64,000 bases of DNA from Brachybacterium tyrofermentans (GCF_014897585.1 NZ_JABUXW010000009.1:106172-170171), one strand, 5' to 3'; shown: positions 45,734 through 55,026, counted from the stretch's first letter. The notes: generated from the letters alone by a model not told the origin. Made by a program: numbers and translations.

Positions 45734-47911
45734 GTGAGCGCGGCGACGTCGACTTCCCCCGGCATCAGCCTGCTCCTCGACGACCGTTATCGGGTCGAGG
45801 AGCCGATCGCGCGCGGCGGAATGGCGACGGTGCACCGCGGCCACGACGAGCGGCTCGACCGCGTCGTCGCCCTCAAGATCATGCATCCCCATCTGGCGAT
45901 GGACGAGGACTTCCGGCGCCGCTTCGGCCGCGAGGCCCGGGCCGCCGCGAGGCTCGCGCACCGCAACGTGGTCGGGGTCTTCGACCAGGGGGCCGACGAG
46001 GACCGCATCTACCTCGCCATGGAGCTCGTCGAGGGTGACACCCTCCGCGCACGTATCGTCGACCGAGGTCGTCTCACCATCGGCGAGACCCTCGATGTCA
46101 CGGCGCAGGTGCTCGAGGCCCTGGTGGCCGCGCATGCCGCCGGGATCGTGCACCGGGACATCAAGCCCGAGAACATCCTCCTGGCTCAGGACGGGCTCGT
46201 GAAGGTCGCGGACTTCGGTCTGGCCCGCGCCATCGGATCGAGCAACTCCTCGGCCAGCGCGACGCTGCTGGGAACGGTCGCCTACATCAGCCCCGAGGTG
46301 GTCACCCGAGGGCACAGCGACGAGCGCAGCGATCTGTACTCCTTGGGGATCGTCCTGTACGAGATGCTCACCGGGGTCCAGCCGTTCCGGGGCGAGCAGC
46401 CCGTCCACATCGCCTTTCAGCACGTGCACGAGGACATTCCTGCACCGTCCACGGTCGCCTCCGGCATCCCCCGTGAACTCGACTCCCTGGTGACCTGGGC
46501 CGCTGCCCGCACCGTCGAGCAGCGCCCCGCCACCGCCGCCGATCTCCTGCGCGCGGTGCGAGAGCTCATGGAGACCTTCCCCGCCGCGGTCCAGGACACC
46601 CGTCCTGCCGCCCGCGAGCTCGACGACACCTCCGACGTGAAGCTGCCGACCTCCCATCTCGATGACGTCGTCTCCGAGCTGCGTCGCGGCCCGCGGGCGT
46701 TCCCCGCCGGACTCCTCGAAGGCGACCGGAGCGACATCGGCGCCGACAGCTCCCCGTTGCCCGCGGAGCTCGTCGACCAGGAGCCGGACGTCGCGGAGAG
46801 CTCGGAGCTCGCGCTCGATCTCGAACACTCGGCCAGCCCCGGCAGCCCGAACAGCCCCGGCAGCCCAGACGGCCCGGACGACTCCGACAGCCGGGACGCG
46901 TCAGGCACCGCAGAGAGCTCCGAGCGCGCGGACGACGAGGACGCCAGCGCGCGCACCGTCGTGCTGCGCGCCCCGAAGGGACGCCGTGGCCGCCACCTCC
47001 CCCTCGGAACGCGACACCGTTCGCGCCCGCTCGCCCTGATGGCGGCGCTGAGCCTCGTGGCCGCTCTGGCGCTCGGGGCGTGGACCGGCGGCGACTGGTA
47101 CCTCAACACCGGTCCCGGCGCCGATCGCACCGTCCCCATCCTCACGGGCACGCAGCTGACCGATGCCGAAGCCGTGCTCGACTCCGCCGATCTCGCCGTG
47201 CGCACCGAGGAGCGGTTCGACGAGACCGTTCCTGCCGGCCACGTGATCTCCTCCAGCCCCTCGACCGGGACCACGGTCAAGAAGGGATCCGGCGTCGAGC
47301 TCGTGGTCTCCAAGGGCGTACAGACCTTCCCTGTCCCCGATGTCGAGGGCATGGACCTCGAGGCCGCTCGCAGCGAGGTGGAGGACGCCGGTCTCGAGCT
47401 GGTCGAGGACGACCCGACGTACTCGGAGGAGATCGCGAAGGGCGAGGTCATCTCCCAGTCCCAGGAGGAGGACGCGCTCCCCGCCGGCGGGGAGGTCCAC
47501 GTCGTCGTCTCCCAGGGGCGGCAGCCGATCACGGTCCCCGATCAGACGGGCAGGACCGGCCAGAGCGCCCGCAGCGCGCTGGAGGCCGCCGGATTCACGG
47601 TGACGAGCTCATCGGCTCACTCCAGCAGCGTTCCCGCCGGGTCAGTGATCTCCCAGTCCCCGGCGTCCGGCACCGCCTACCGCGGCGACACCGTCAACGT
47701 CGTGACCTCCCTCGGGCCCGAGATGGTGAAGGTCCCCGACGTGTTCCAGAAGCCCGAGGCCGAGGCGAAGGCCACACTCGAGGCCGCAGGGTTCGCCGTC
47801 ACGGTCGAGCACGACCGCGGCACGCCGGTGTTCGGCCTCGTCTACGAGCAGTCCGCGGCCGCTGGGTCTGAGGCCGAGAAGGGCTCTGCGATCACCATCA
47901 CGGTGTTCTGA
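45734..47911 (+). CDS. pknL: PASTA-domain serine/threonine protein kinase, PknL-like
   Basis: Transmembrane receptor-type kinase of 725 residues. The kinase domain spans about 17-285: Gly-rich loop ARGGMATVHRG, catalytic Lys in VALKIM, HRDIKPEN, DFGLARA and the activation segment LLGTVAYISPE. A Ser/Asp/Pro-rich juxtamembrane region (about 290-430) is followed by one transmembrane helix (about 434-454, LALMAALSLVAALALGAW). Four PASTA repeats (about 460-725) form the extracellular sensor of muropeptides or cell-wall state. The divergent DNA-binding gene is a likely phosphorylation target, by analogy with M. tuberculosis. Start GTG appears leaderless. Confidence 0.93.
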   Translation: MSAATSTSPGISLLLDDRYRVEEPIARGGMATVHRGHDERLDRVVALKIMHPHLAMDEDFRRRFGREARAAARLAHRNVVGVFDQGADEDRIYLAMELVEGDTLRARIVDRGRLTIGETLDVTAQVLEALVAAHAAGIVHRDIKPENILLAQDGLVKVADFGLARAIGSSNSSASATLLGTVAYISPEVVTRGHSDERSDLYSLGIVLYEMLTGVQPFRGEQPVHIAFQHVHEDIPAPSTVASGIPRELDSLVTWAAARTVEQRPATAADLLRAVRELMETFPAAVQDTRPAARELDDTSDVKLPTSHLDDVVSELRRGPRAFPAGLLEGDRSDIGADSSPLPAELVDQEPDVAESSELALDLEHSASPGSPNSPGSPDGPDDSDSRDASGTAESSERADDEDASARTVVLRAPKGRRGRHLPLGTRHRSRPLALMAALSLVAALALGAWTGGDWYLNTGPGADRTVPILTGTQLTDAEAVLDSADLAVRTEERFDETVPAGHVISSSPSTGTTVKKGSGVELVVSKGVQTFPVPDVEGMDLEAARSEVEDAGLELVEDDPTYSEEIAKGEVISQSQEEDALPAGGEVHVVVSQGRQPITVPDQTGRTGQSARSALEAAGFTVTSSSAHSSSVPAGSVISQSPASGTAYRGDTVNVVTSLGPEMVKVPDVFQKPEAEAKATLEAAGFAVTVEHDRGTPVFGLVYEQSAAAGSEAEKGSAITITVF

Positions 47912-48166
47912 TAGATAGGCCTTCTGTCCGGCGTGCAGGATGAGACCAGGCGTCCGCTGACCGGCGGATGATCCGCCTCGGCGTCCGTGGCGTGGCGCCC
48001 ACGACCTGCAGAGACGGCTCGCCTCGTGCCGGAAGCATCCGGCGAATGGTTACCCGGAGGTATCCAGCAGCACGTGTCGTTGAGCGGCGCCTCACCGACA
48101 CGCCACGCATGCTCGACAGACCAGCCGACCCCGCGACCTCGAGTTCCAGCCCTGTGCGCCGATGGG
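47912..48166. other. Intergenic sequence between the kinase and aroG
   Basis: No gene seen. A small hairpin, GGCGG-ATGAT-CCGCC (47963-47977 including flanking paired bases), 52 bases after the kinase stop may serve as its terminator. The region ends in a tandem repeat array. Confidence 0.4.
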
Positions 48167-48248
48167 GTCGGCACTGTGCGGGTCGGTCCTGTGCGGGTCG
48201 GCCCTGTGCGGGTCGGTTCTGTGCGGGGCGGCCCTGTGCGGGGCGGCC
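48167..48248. repeat. Five tandem copies of a 15-bp unit downstream of aroG
   Basis: Copies at 48167, 48182, 48197, 48212 and 48227 follow the consensus GTCGGYCCTGTGCGG, and a partial sixth (GGCGGCC) runs to 48248, only 6 bases from the aroG stop. Variable bases are concentrated at positions 1-2 and 6-8 of the unit. In one frame it would read as a pentapeptide-like (A/V)LCGS series, but no gene is supported. Confidence 0.9.
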
Positions 48249-48254
48249 GACCGC

Positions 48255-49649
48255 TCAGCGGCGGGAGAGCATCTCCGCGACGAGGAAGGCGAGCTCGAGG
48301 GACTGCTGGTGGTTCAGCCGTGGATCCACCAGCGTCTCGTACCGGCGGGTCAGCCCCTCCTCGTCGATCTCTCCGGCACCGCCGAGGACCTCGGTGACGT
48401 CATCGCCGGTGAGCTCCATGTGCAGTCCGGCCGGGATCGTGCCCAGGGCCTGATGCACCTCGAAGAAGCCGACGACCTCGTCGAGGATGTCCTCGAACCG
48501 ACGGGTCTTGTACCCGTTCGACGAGGTGATCGTGTTGCCGTGCATCGGATCGGTGACCCAGGCGACCTGCGCCCCGGAATCACGCACGCCCTCCACGAGG
48601 GCGGGGAGCCGCTCACGGATCTTCCCCGCTCCCATACGGGTGATGAACGTCAGCCGGCCGGGCTCGCGCTCCGGGTCGAGCTTGTCGATCAGGCGCAGCG
48701 CGTCATCCACCGAGGCATCCGGGCCGAGCTTGACGCCGATCGGGTTGCGCAGGCGTGCCATGAAGTCCACGTGGGCGCCTTCGAGCTGACGGGTCCGCTC
48801 CCCGACCCACAGGAAGTGGCCGGAGCAGCCGTAGATCTCCCCGGTGCGGGAATCGATCCGGGACAGCGCCTCTTCGTAGTCCAGCAGCAGTGCTTCGTGC
48901 GAGGCGTAGAACTCGACGACCTTGAGGGCGTCGAAGTCCGCACCGATCGCATCCATGAAGCGGATGGCCTTGTCGACCTGACCGGCGAGCTCCTCATACC
49001 GGTCGTAGCCGGCGCCCGACGTGAAGCCACGGTTCCAGGAGTGCACCTCGCGCAGGTCCGCGAAGCCGCCGCCGGTGAAGGCGCGCAGCAGGTTCAGGGT
49101 GGCCGAGCTCGTGGTGTACGTCTTCCACAGCCGCTTCGGATCGGGGATCCGGGATTCCGGGGTGAAGGCATGGGCGTTCACGGCGTCACCGCGGTAGGTC
49201 GGGAGGGTCTGACCGTCGCGGGTCTCCTCGTCCGAGGAGCGCGGCTTGGCGAACTGGCCGGCCATGCGGCCCATCTTCACCACCGGCACCGAGGCGCCGT
49301 AGGTCAGGACCGCCGACATCTGGAGGATCGTACGGATCTTGTTGCGGATGCGATCCGCGGTGGAGTCGGCGAAGGTCTCCGCGCAGTCGCCGCCGGCGAG
49401 CAGGAAGGCCTCCCCGCGGGCCGCGGCCGCGACCCGGTCACGGAGAACGTCGACCTCGCCGGCGAACACCAGCGGCGGAGCCGAGCGCAGATCCTCGAAG
49501 ACCTGTGCACGCTCTTCCTCATCGGGCCATACCGGCTGCTGGACCCGCGGATAATCTCGCCAGGCACCGAGTGCCGCCAGGCCGTCATCGGCCGAGGACA
49601 GGGTGAAAGCGTGGGCGCGGGCGGGGGCATCGGAGCTGAACTGGGTCAC
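48255..49649 (-). CDS. aroG: 3-Deoxy-7-phosphoheptulonate synthase, class II (plant-type)
   Basis: First step of the shikimate pathway: phosphoenolpyruvate plus erythrose 4-phosphate gives DAHP. The 464-residue product has class II hallmarks: GGDCAETFADSTADRIR with the metal-binding cysteine, VKMGRMAGQFAKPRSSD, EVHSWNRGF, YGCSGHFLWVGERTRQ and WVTDPMHGNTI. The GTG start at 49649 lies 6 bases after TACCCT. The order kinase-aroG matches Rv2176-Rv2178c. In M. tuberculosis the enzyme activates and is regulated with chorismate mutase; that partner is not here. Confidence 0.95.
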   Translation of the reverse strand: MTQFSSDAPARAHAFTLSSADDGLAALGAWRDYPRVQQPVWPDEEERAQVFEDLRSAPPLVFAGEVDVLRDRVAAAARGEAFLLAGGDCAETFADSTADRIRNKIRTILQMSAVLTYGASVPVVKMGRMAGQFAKPRSSDEETRDGQTLPTYRGDAVNAHAFTPESRIPDPKRLWKTYTTSSATLNLLRAFTGGGFADLREVHSWNRGFTSGAGYDRYEELAGQVDKAIRFMDAIGADFDALKVVEFYASHEALLLDYEEALSRIDSRTGEIYGCSGHFLWVGERTRQLEGAHVDFMARLRNPIGVKLGPDASVDDALRLIDKLDPEREPGRLTFITRMGAGKIRERLPALVEGVRDSGAQVAWVTDPMHGNTITSSNGYKTRRFEDILDEVVGFFEVHQALGTIPAGLHMELTGDDVTEVLGGAGEIDEEGLTRRYETLVDPRLNHQQSLELAFLVAEMLSRR

Positions 49650-49655
49650 TCCCTC

Positions 49656-49661
49656 AGGGTA
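49656..49661 (-). promoter_or_regulatory. Leaderless -10 element of aroG
   Basis: TACCCT on the minus strand, 6 bases (GAGGGA) before the GTG at 49649. The GAGGGA abuts the start and is too close to act as a ribosome binding site. Confidence 0.5.
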
Positions 49662-49827
49662 CGCAGTGCGCGGACGCGAAGCGGACACGTTCCAGTGGGC
49701 AGGACCACAGTCCGTGCGCCCTGTCGCACGACGGAATCCCGCCATGATCGGCAACCTCCGATCGCCGGTCCGTCGTGGTGCGGGCCTGCCTCGAACCGGA
49801 AACCAGGAGACAGTCACCGGGAGACGG

Positions 49828-50562
49828 TCACCGGGAGACGTCGCACCGCGCGGGTGTGCGGCCTCCTCCGGCGGCGGCCCGCAACCGCCGCTTGACGTCG
49901 GCCGAGTACTCCTCGCTGCGCTCCTGCCCGGACAGTTCCTGGATGCGTTCCATGACCGCTTCCGTGACGCCGCGCAGAAGGGAGGACTCGTCGGCGTCCT
50001 CCCAGGCGCTCGCGATGTCGCGAGCGAGCAGGGGCTCGCCGAGCACCGCCGTGATCTGCGGACGGCGACGCGGGAAGAACGTCCGACCCTGCTGGGCCTC
50101 GTAGGTGCCGACCATCGCCACCGGGACGATCGGCGCACCGGTCGCGAGGGCGATGCGGGCAACGCCCGTCTTGCCGCGATAGAGCCGGCCGTCGGGGCTC
50201 CGGGTTCCCTCGGGGTAGATCCCGAGCACCCCGCCGGTCTCGAGCACAGCCGTTCCGGCATCGAGCGCCGATCGTGCGGCGCTGCCGCCGTTGCGGTCCA
50301 CGGGCATCACGTGGAGACCTCGCATGATGCGGGCACCGATCCGCTGTGGCAGCGAACGGCCCGAGAAGATGTCCGATTTTCCGAGGAAGTGGACGGTGCG
50401 GCGGATCTGCCCGGGCAGGAACACGGTGTCGCAGTACGCCAGGTGGTTCGAGGCGAGGATGACCGGCCCGCTCTCGGGGACGTTCTCCGCGCCACGGATC
50501 GTGGGGTTCCACAGCACGCGCGAGATCGCCATCACCACGGGTTTGGCGAGCTCGTACAGCAC
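49828..50562 (-). CDS. plsC: 1-Acyl-sn-glycerol-3-phosphate acyltransferase family protein
   Basis: Membrane-associated acyltransferase of phospholipid synthesis. Motif I SNHLAYCD (NHx4D), motif II-like FLGKSDIF and motif III YPEGTRSPDGRLYRGKTG are present, with the usual VPVAMVGTYEAQQGR. Start GTG at 50562 (VLYELAKPVVMAISRVLW) follows GAGGAG by 6 bases and gives 244 residues, the family size. The longer frame from an ATG at 50661 would overlap the start codon of the divergent esterase and has no site, so I rejected it. Rv2182c holds the equivalent position in M. tuberculosis. Confidence 0.9.
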   Translation of the reverse strand: MLYELAKPVVMAISRVLWNPTIRGAENVPESGPVILASNHLAYCDTVFLPGQIRRTVHFLGKSDIFSGRSLPQRIGARIMRGLHVMPVDRNGGSAARSALDAGTAVLETGGVLGIYPEGTRSPDGRLYRGKTGVARIALATGAPIVPVAMVGTYEAQQGRTFFPRRRPQITAVLGEPLLARDIASAWEDADESSLLRGVTEAVMERIQELSGQERSEEYSADVKRRLRAAAGGGRTPARCDVSR

Positions 50563-50659
50563 AGCGGACTCCTCGAGGATGCGTGGGAGAGCGACGTCGG
50601 GTCGGGCGGCAGGGGTGAACGGGGATGAAGCATGCGCGCACGGGTGCGACGATGTACCC

Positions 50660-51436
50660 ATGGCGTTCAGCGAACTGTCCCGCCCCTGGAGCGCGCGGGG
50701 TCACTCTAACCCGCGCGGCGGATTGCTCCTGTGCCATGGCTTCACCGGGTCGCCGCAGTCCCTGCGCCCGTGGGCCGAGGACCATGCGGACCGTGGATGG
50801 GCGGTGGAGCTTCCGCTGCTCCCGGGGCATGCGACCACCTGGCAGGACCTCACGACCTACCGCTGGCAGGACTGGTACGAGCAGGTGCGTGCCGCCGCGA
50901 TCGAGCTCTCCGACGCCTTCGGACCGATCGCCGTGGGCGGTCTCTCGATGGGCGGTGCCCTCACCCTCGCGCTCGGCGAGGATCCCGAGCTTCGAGGCCG
51001 CCTCGCCGCGCTGGTCGCCGTCAACCCTGGCCTCACCCTGACTCCCGTGGCCGGAGTCGCCGGGCTGCTGGCGCCCGTGCTGCCCACGGTGGCGGGCATC
51101 GGTTCCGATGTCGCCCTGGACGGGGTCACCGAGGAGGCCTACGACCGGACCCCTCTGCGCGCCGTCGCCCAGCTGCACCGGCTGTTCCGCAGCACCCGCA
51201 GGAATCTGAGCGACGTCACGGCCCCGCTGCTGCTGGCCACCTCGAGCCGCGACCACACGGTTCCTCCGTCGGACAGCGATCTCGTCGCGGCGGGGGTGAG
51301 CGGCAGCGTCGAACGGCTCGCGCTCCCCCGCAGCTATCACCTCGCTCCCCTGGATCACGATGCTCAGCGCCTCTTCGAGGCCTCCGCGCGGTTCCTCGAG
51401 CAGCATGTCCCCCGCCGAACAGGAGAAGCGCGATGA
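50660..51436 (+). CDS. Alpha/beta hydrolase, carboxylesterase or monoacylglycerol lipase-like
   Basis: A 258-residue cytosolic hydrolase. Oxyanion-hole segment LLLCHGFTGSPQSLRPWAE, nucleophile elbow GGLSMGGAL, acid in SSRDHTVPP and histidine in RSYHLAPLD give a complete triad, closest to the Est30-type carboxylesterases. The ATG at 50660 lies 6 bases after GACGAT, a leaderless-like start. Its stop overlaps the next gene (ATGA). Adjacent lipid genes (plsC, acyl-CoA ligase) suggest a lipid-related role; this is inference. Confidence 0.9.
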   Translation: MAFSELSRPWSARGHSNPRGGLLLCHGFTGSPQSLRPWAEDHADRGWAVELPLLPGHATTWQDLTTYRWQDWYEQVRAAAIELSDAFGPIAVGGLSMGGALTLALGEDPELRGRLAALVAVNPGLTLTPVAGVAGLLAPVLPTVAGIGSDVALDGVTEEAYDRTPLRAVAQLHRLFRSTRRNLSDVTAPLLLATSSRDHTVPPSDSDLVAAGVSGSVERLALPRSYHLAPLDHDAQRLFEASARFLEQHVPRRTGEAR

Positions 51437-52032
51437 GCCCGGAGCGGAGCAGCGCCCACGACCCGCGGGACGTCGACGCCGAGTTCGCCCGCATGCTCGA
51501 GGGCGAGGGCATGGTGCTGCGTCCTGGGGAGGCTCCGCACGAGCCGGCGGCGCGCACGCCGGACAGCCCTCGCAGCGGCATGACTCCGGGCCCCACCGGG
51601 GACGACGCCGCCGATGACAGCACGGATGACGCCGCCGATGACGCCCTGTGGTCCTACAGCGCCGATTCCCCACCGGAGCCGCCGAGCGCCGAGTCTCGGG
51701 CTCGCGCCCGCGCCGCGCATCCCGCGGCCGGCGCGCCCGGCCCGGGTTCCGGTCCGCGCGACGCGCCGCGCCCTCGCGAGCTGGACGACGACGTCATCTA
51801 CGGGGACTTCGAGCCCCCGGACCCCGACTTCCCGCAGCCGTCCTCCGCGACGCTGTGGTCCTGGACGGCCCTCGTCGGCGGCTTCCTGCTGCTGGTCATC
51901 GTCCCCATGACCCCGGCGCTGCCCGGCATCCTGGGCTGGCTGGGTGGGCTGGCCGCCTTGGGAGGCGTCATCTCGCTGCTGCTGCGAGTCCCGCGGAGCC
52001 ACAGCGGGGACGACGACGGCGCCGAGGTCTAG
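51433..52032 (+). CDS. Hypothetical C-terminally membrane-anchored protein
   Basis: A 199-residue protein coupled to the esterase by an ATGA overlap. The first 130 residues are polar, acidic and Pro/Ala-rich. A conserved-looking DDDVIYGDFEPPDPDFPQPS precedes two hydrophobic segments (WSWTALVGGFLLLVIVPM and GILGWLGGLAALGGVISLLL), then a charged tail. No named family recognised with confidence, though similar YGDFEPP proteins occur in related Micrococcales. Function unknown. Confidence 0.8.
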   Translation: MSPERSSAHDPRDVDAEFARMLEGEGMVLRPGEAPHEPAARTPDSPRSGMTPGPTGDDAADDSTDDAADDALWSYSADSPPEPPSAESRARARAAHPAAGAPGPGSGPRDAPRPRELDDDVIYGDFEPPDPDFPQPSSATLWSWTALVGGFLLLVIVPMTPALPGILGWLGGLAALGGVISLLLRVPRSHSGDDDGAEV

Positions 52033-52082
52033 CAGCGCTGCGGGAGCAGCTCAGGTGGACCGCTCAGGGGTGCAGCTCCGCT

Positions 52083-52105
52083 CTCGCGCGCCGTCAGCGC
52101 GCGAG
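52083..52105. terminator. Hairpin overlapping the glk stop
   Basis: CTCGCGCGC (52083-52091) pairs perfectly with GCGCGCGAG (52097-52105). It lies between convergent genes and includes the glk stop codon in its loop. Confidence 0.5.
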
Positions 52106-53029
52106 GTCCGCCGCACCGACGATGCCGGCCCGATTCCCCATGCTCGCCAGGACGAAGGGAGCCAGCGTGCGATGGGTGCGCGCCGTCAGGTTGGCGGCAT
52201 ACGCCTCCCTCGCCGGTGCCAGCAGCATCTCCCCTGCCGCTGCGACACCGCCGCCGACCACGATCACCTCGGGGTCCAGCAGCGAGGAGATCGATGCCAT
52301 GCCGAGCCCGAGCCACGTGCCGAGCTCGGCGATCAGCTCCTGCGCGCCGGGGTCCCCCTGGTGCGCGACCCGCGTGATCAACGGTCCGTCGATCTCCTTC
52401 TTCGCACCGCCGGCAGCCTGCACGAGAGGCCCCATCGCGGGGTCCCCCGCCGCCGCTCGGCGCTTGGCGGTGCGCACCAGCGCGGTCCCTGAGGTGTACT
52501 GCTCGAGGCAGCCCTTGCGACCGCATCCGCACCACTGGCCGTCCGGGACCGCAGTCATATGCGCGACCTCTCCGGCGAACCCGTCGCCACCGCGGATCAG
52601 CTGCCCGTCCAGGACGATCGCGCCGCCCAGGCCGGTGCCGAGGGTGACCATCAGCATGTGCTTGGCCTCGGTCGCGGCCCCGAAGCGGTACTCGGCCCAC
52701 CCGGCCGCGTTCGCGTCGTTCTCGACCACCACGGGGAGCCCGGTCAGTCGTTCGAGCTCGTCGGCCAGGGGGCGCTGGCGCCACGCGAGGTTCGCTGCGA
52801 ACCGGACCGTACGACGGTCAGCGCTGACGAAGCCCGCCGCGCCGACGCCCACCCCGACGACCTCATGCTCCGCGCGCAGCTCCGCCACGGCGTCGGCCAC
52901 TCCGGCCTCGATCAGCTCGGCATCCGTGGCCGGGGTGCTGCGCGTCGTCGCGGCGATGATCCCACCGTCCTCGTCGACCACGCCCGCCGCGATCTTGGTG
53001 CCCCCGATGTCTACTCCGATGGAGAGCAT
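52094..53029 (-). CDS. glk: ROK family glucokinase
   Basis: Phosphorylates glucose to glucose 6-phosphate with ATP. The 311-residue ROK protein has the phosphate loop IGVDIGGTKIAAGVV, catalytic Asp in VVENDANAAGW, the ROK zinc motif GEVAHM with CGCGRKGCLEQY (one His and three Cys), and the adenosine loop VIVVGGGVA. No N-terminal DNA-binding domain, so it is a kinase rather than a repressor. Ribosome binding site GGAAGGAG. Together with the hexose-6-phosphate mutarotase it supports glucose metabolism. Confidence 0.93.
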   Translation of the reverse strand: MLSIGVDIGGTKIAAGVVDEDGGIIAATTRSTPATDAELIEAGVADAVAELRAEHEVVGVGVGAAGFVSADRRTVRFAANLAWRQRPLADELERLTGLPVVVENDANAAGWAEYRFGAATEAKHMLMVTLGTGLGGAIVLDGQLIRGGDGFAGEVAHMTAVPDGQWCGCGRKGCLEQYTSGTALVRTAKRRAAAGDPAMGPLVQAAGGAKKEIDGPLITRVAHQGDPGAQELIAELGTWLGLGMASISSLLDPEVIVVGGGVAAAGEMLLAPAREAYAANLTARTHRTLAPFVLASMGNRAGIVGAADLAR

Positions 53030-53041
53030 GTCGCTCCTTCC

Positions 53042-53121
53042 CGATCACTGCTGATCGCGTCGTCCGGATTCCCCGGTGCCCAGCTTGTCGTGTCCTATCG
53101 TAGGTCGCTCTGCCGTAGGAT
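53042..53121. promoter_or_regulatory. glk-fadD divergent control region
   Basis: A small perfect inverted repeat CGATCA-N4-TGATCG (53042-53057) lies just upstream of the glk ribosome binding site. A TAGGAT -10-like box for the acyl-CoA ligase is at 53116-53121. Neither has a good -35. Confidence 0.35.
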
Positions 53122-53199
53122 CGGACCGACCCCACCAGCGCTTCCGCCCAGGCGTCCGGCATGCCGGAGTCAGCCTGTGTCCGGATCGAAGGAGATTCG

Positions 53200-55008
53200 A
53201 TGAAGCAGTTCACCTCTGCCCCGCAGCACGAGAGCCGGCCCGACGAGAACACGACGGATCTGCTCCTGGACCGATTCCGCAACGACCCCTCCGTCCCCAT
53301 CTTCGAACTGACCCAGGACGACGGCAGCTATCTCCCCTTGTCGACCGCCGACTTCATCGACGAGGTCAAACAGGTCGCCAAGGGTCTGATCGCGATCGGC
53401 CTCGAGTCCGGCGACGTGGTCGCGATCCTCTCCCGCACCCGCTATGAATGGGCCCTGGCCGACTGGGCGATCTGGTGGAGCGGCGGCGTCAGCGTGCCGA
53501 TCTATGAGACCTCCTCCCCGAGCCAGATCCAATGGATCGCCGCGGACACGGGGGCACGCTTCGCCCTGGTCGAGGCCGCCCGCCATCAGGAGGACATCGA
53601 GTCCGTGCGCGGCGAGCTGCCGGCGCTCGAACGGATCGGAGTGCTCGACGACGGCATCATGGAGGACCTCAAGACTCGAGGCGCCGAGGTGAGCGACGAG
53701 GCCCTCGAGGCCCGCCGCACCTCGCGGCGGCTCGATGACATCGCCACCATCATCTACACGTCGGGGACCACCGGCAGGCCCAAGGGCGCCCTGCTGACCC
53801 ACGGGAACTTCGTGGACACCACGCGCAGCGCCCTCAACCTTCTCGGCAAGCAGGTGCTGCCTCCCGGCTCGCGCGTGCTGATGTTCCTGCCGATGGCGCA
53901 TGTCTTCGCCCGGCTGATCACCGTTCTCTGCGCATCCTGGCCGGTGACGACGGCGTTCACCCCGGACACCAAGAACCTGCTGCCGGATCTCGCGGCCTTC
54001 AAGCCCACCTTCCTGCTGGCTGTTCCCCGCGTGTTCGAGAAGGTCTACAACGGCGCCGAGGCGAAGGCGATCGCGGGCGGCAAGGGCAAGATCTTCTCCG
54101 CCGCCGCGGAGACCGCGATCTCGTACTCGACGGCGCAGGCCGCTGGCAAGGTGCCGATCGCGCTCAAGGTCAAGCACGCCGTGTTCGACAAGCTCGTCTA
54201 CGGCACGCTGCGCGGCGCGATGGGCGGTGACGTGAAGTGGGCTGTCTCCGGCGGCGCTCCGCTGGGAGCGCGCCTGGCGCACTTCTTCCGCGGTATCGGG
54301 GTCACGATCCTGGAGGGCTACGGCCTCACCGAGACCACGGCGCCGGTCTGCGTGAACGTGCCCTGGGCGGTCACGCCGGGCACCGTCGGTCCCCCGCTGC
54401 CGGGCTCCACGGTCGCGATCGACGAGACGGGCGAGATCCTGGTCAAGGGCGTGATGGTCTTCGCCGGCTATCACAACAACCCCGAGGCCACGGAGGACGC
54501 GCTGCAGGACGGGTGGTTCCGCACCGGCGATCTGGGCACCCTCGACGAGATCGGCGACCTGACGATCACCGGCCGCCTGAAGGAGGTCATCGTCACCGCG
54601 GGCGGGAAGAACATCTCCCCCGCCCAGCTCGAGGATCAGCTGCGCTCGCACCCGCTGGTCAGCCAGTGCGTGGTCATCGGCGACCAGAAGCCGTTCGTCG
54701 CCGCGATCCTCACCCTCGACGCCGAGATGCTGCCCACCTGGCTGACAAACAACTCCCTGCCGGAGATGACGATCGCCGAGGCCGCCGAGGACGCGACGGT
54801 CCGCGCCGAGCTGCAGACGATCGTCGACAAGGCCAACCAGACCGTCTCCCGCGCCGAGTCGATCCGCTCCTTCGAGGTCATCGACACGGACTTCACGGAG
54901 GAGAACGGGTATCTCACCCCCTCCCTGAAGCTCAAGCGCAACGTCGTCGTCAAGGACATGGCGCAGGTCATCGAGAAGATCTACTCGCAGTCCAAGCCGG
55001 CCGGCTGA
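53200..55008 (+). CDS. fadD15: Long-chain fatty acid-CoA ligase (AMP-forming)
   Basis: Activates fatty acids to acyl-CoA via an acyl-AMP. The 602-residue ANL-family enzyme has the P-loop YTSGTTGRPKGALLTHGN, the FLPMAHVFAR linker region, the adenine motif EGYGLTETTAP, GWFRTGDLG, and the C-terminal hinge GRLKEVIVTAGGKNISP. The catalytic lysine lies in SLKLKRNVV. AAGGAG is 5 bases before the ATG. It corresponds in order to Rv2187 (fadD15). Confidence 0.94.
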   Translation: MKQFTSAPQHESRPDENTTDLLLDRFRNDPSVPIFELTQDDGSYLPLSTADFIDEVKQVAKGLIAIGLESGDVVAILSRTRYEWALADWAIWWSGGVSVPIYETSSPSQIQWIAADTGARFALVEAARHQEDIESVRGELPALERIGVLDDGIMEDLKTRGAEVSDEALEARRTSRRLDDIATIIYTSGTTGRPKGALLTHGNFVDTTRSALNLLGKQVLPPGSRVLMFLPMAHVFARLITVLCASWPVTTAFTPDTKNLLPDLAAFKPTFLLAVPRVFEKVYNGAEAKAIAGGKGKIFSAAAETAISYSTAQAAGKVPIALKVKHAVFDKLVYGTLRGAMGGDVKWAVSGGAPLGARLAHFFRGIGVTILEGYGLTETTAPVCVNVPWAVTPGTVGPPLPGSTVAIDETGEILVKGVMVFAGYHNNPEATEDALQDGWFRTGDLGTLDEIGDLTITGRLKEVIVTAGGKNISPAQLEDQLRSHPLVSQCVVIGDQKPFVAAILTLDAEMLPTWLTNNSLPEMTIAEAAEDATVRAELQTIVDKANQTVSRAESIRSFEVIDTDFTEENGYLTPSLKLKRNVVVKDMAQVIEKIYSQSKPAG

Positions 55009-55026
55009 CCGTTCAGCCGAGCAGCA

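Noticed and set aside
48167..48248. CRISPR array
   Set aside because: The 15-bp units are directly adjacent, without spacers, and no cas genes are near.
48162..49895. A plus-strand ORF starting with cysteine-containing pentapeptide repeats
   Set aside because: The repeats come from the 15-bp DNA array; the rest is the antisense of aroG. No ribosome binding site.
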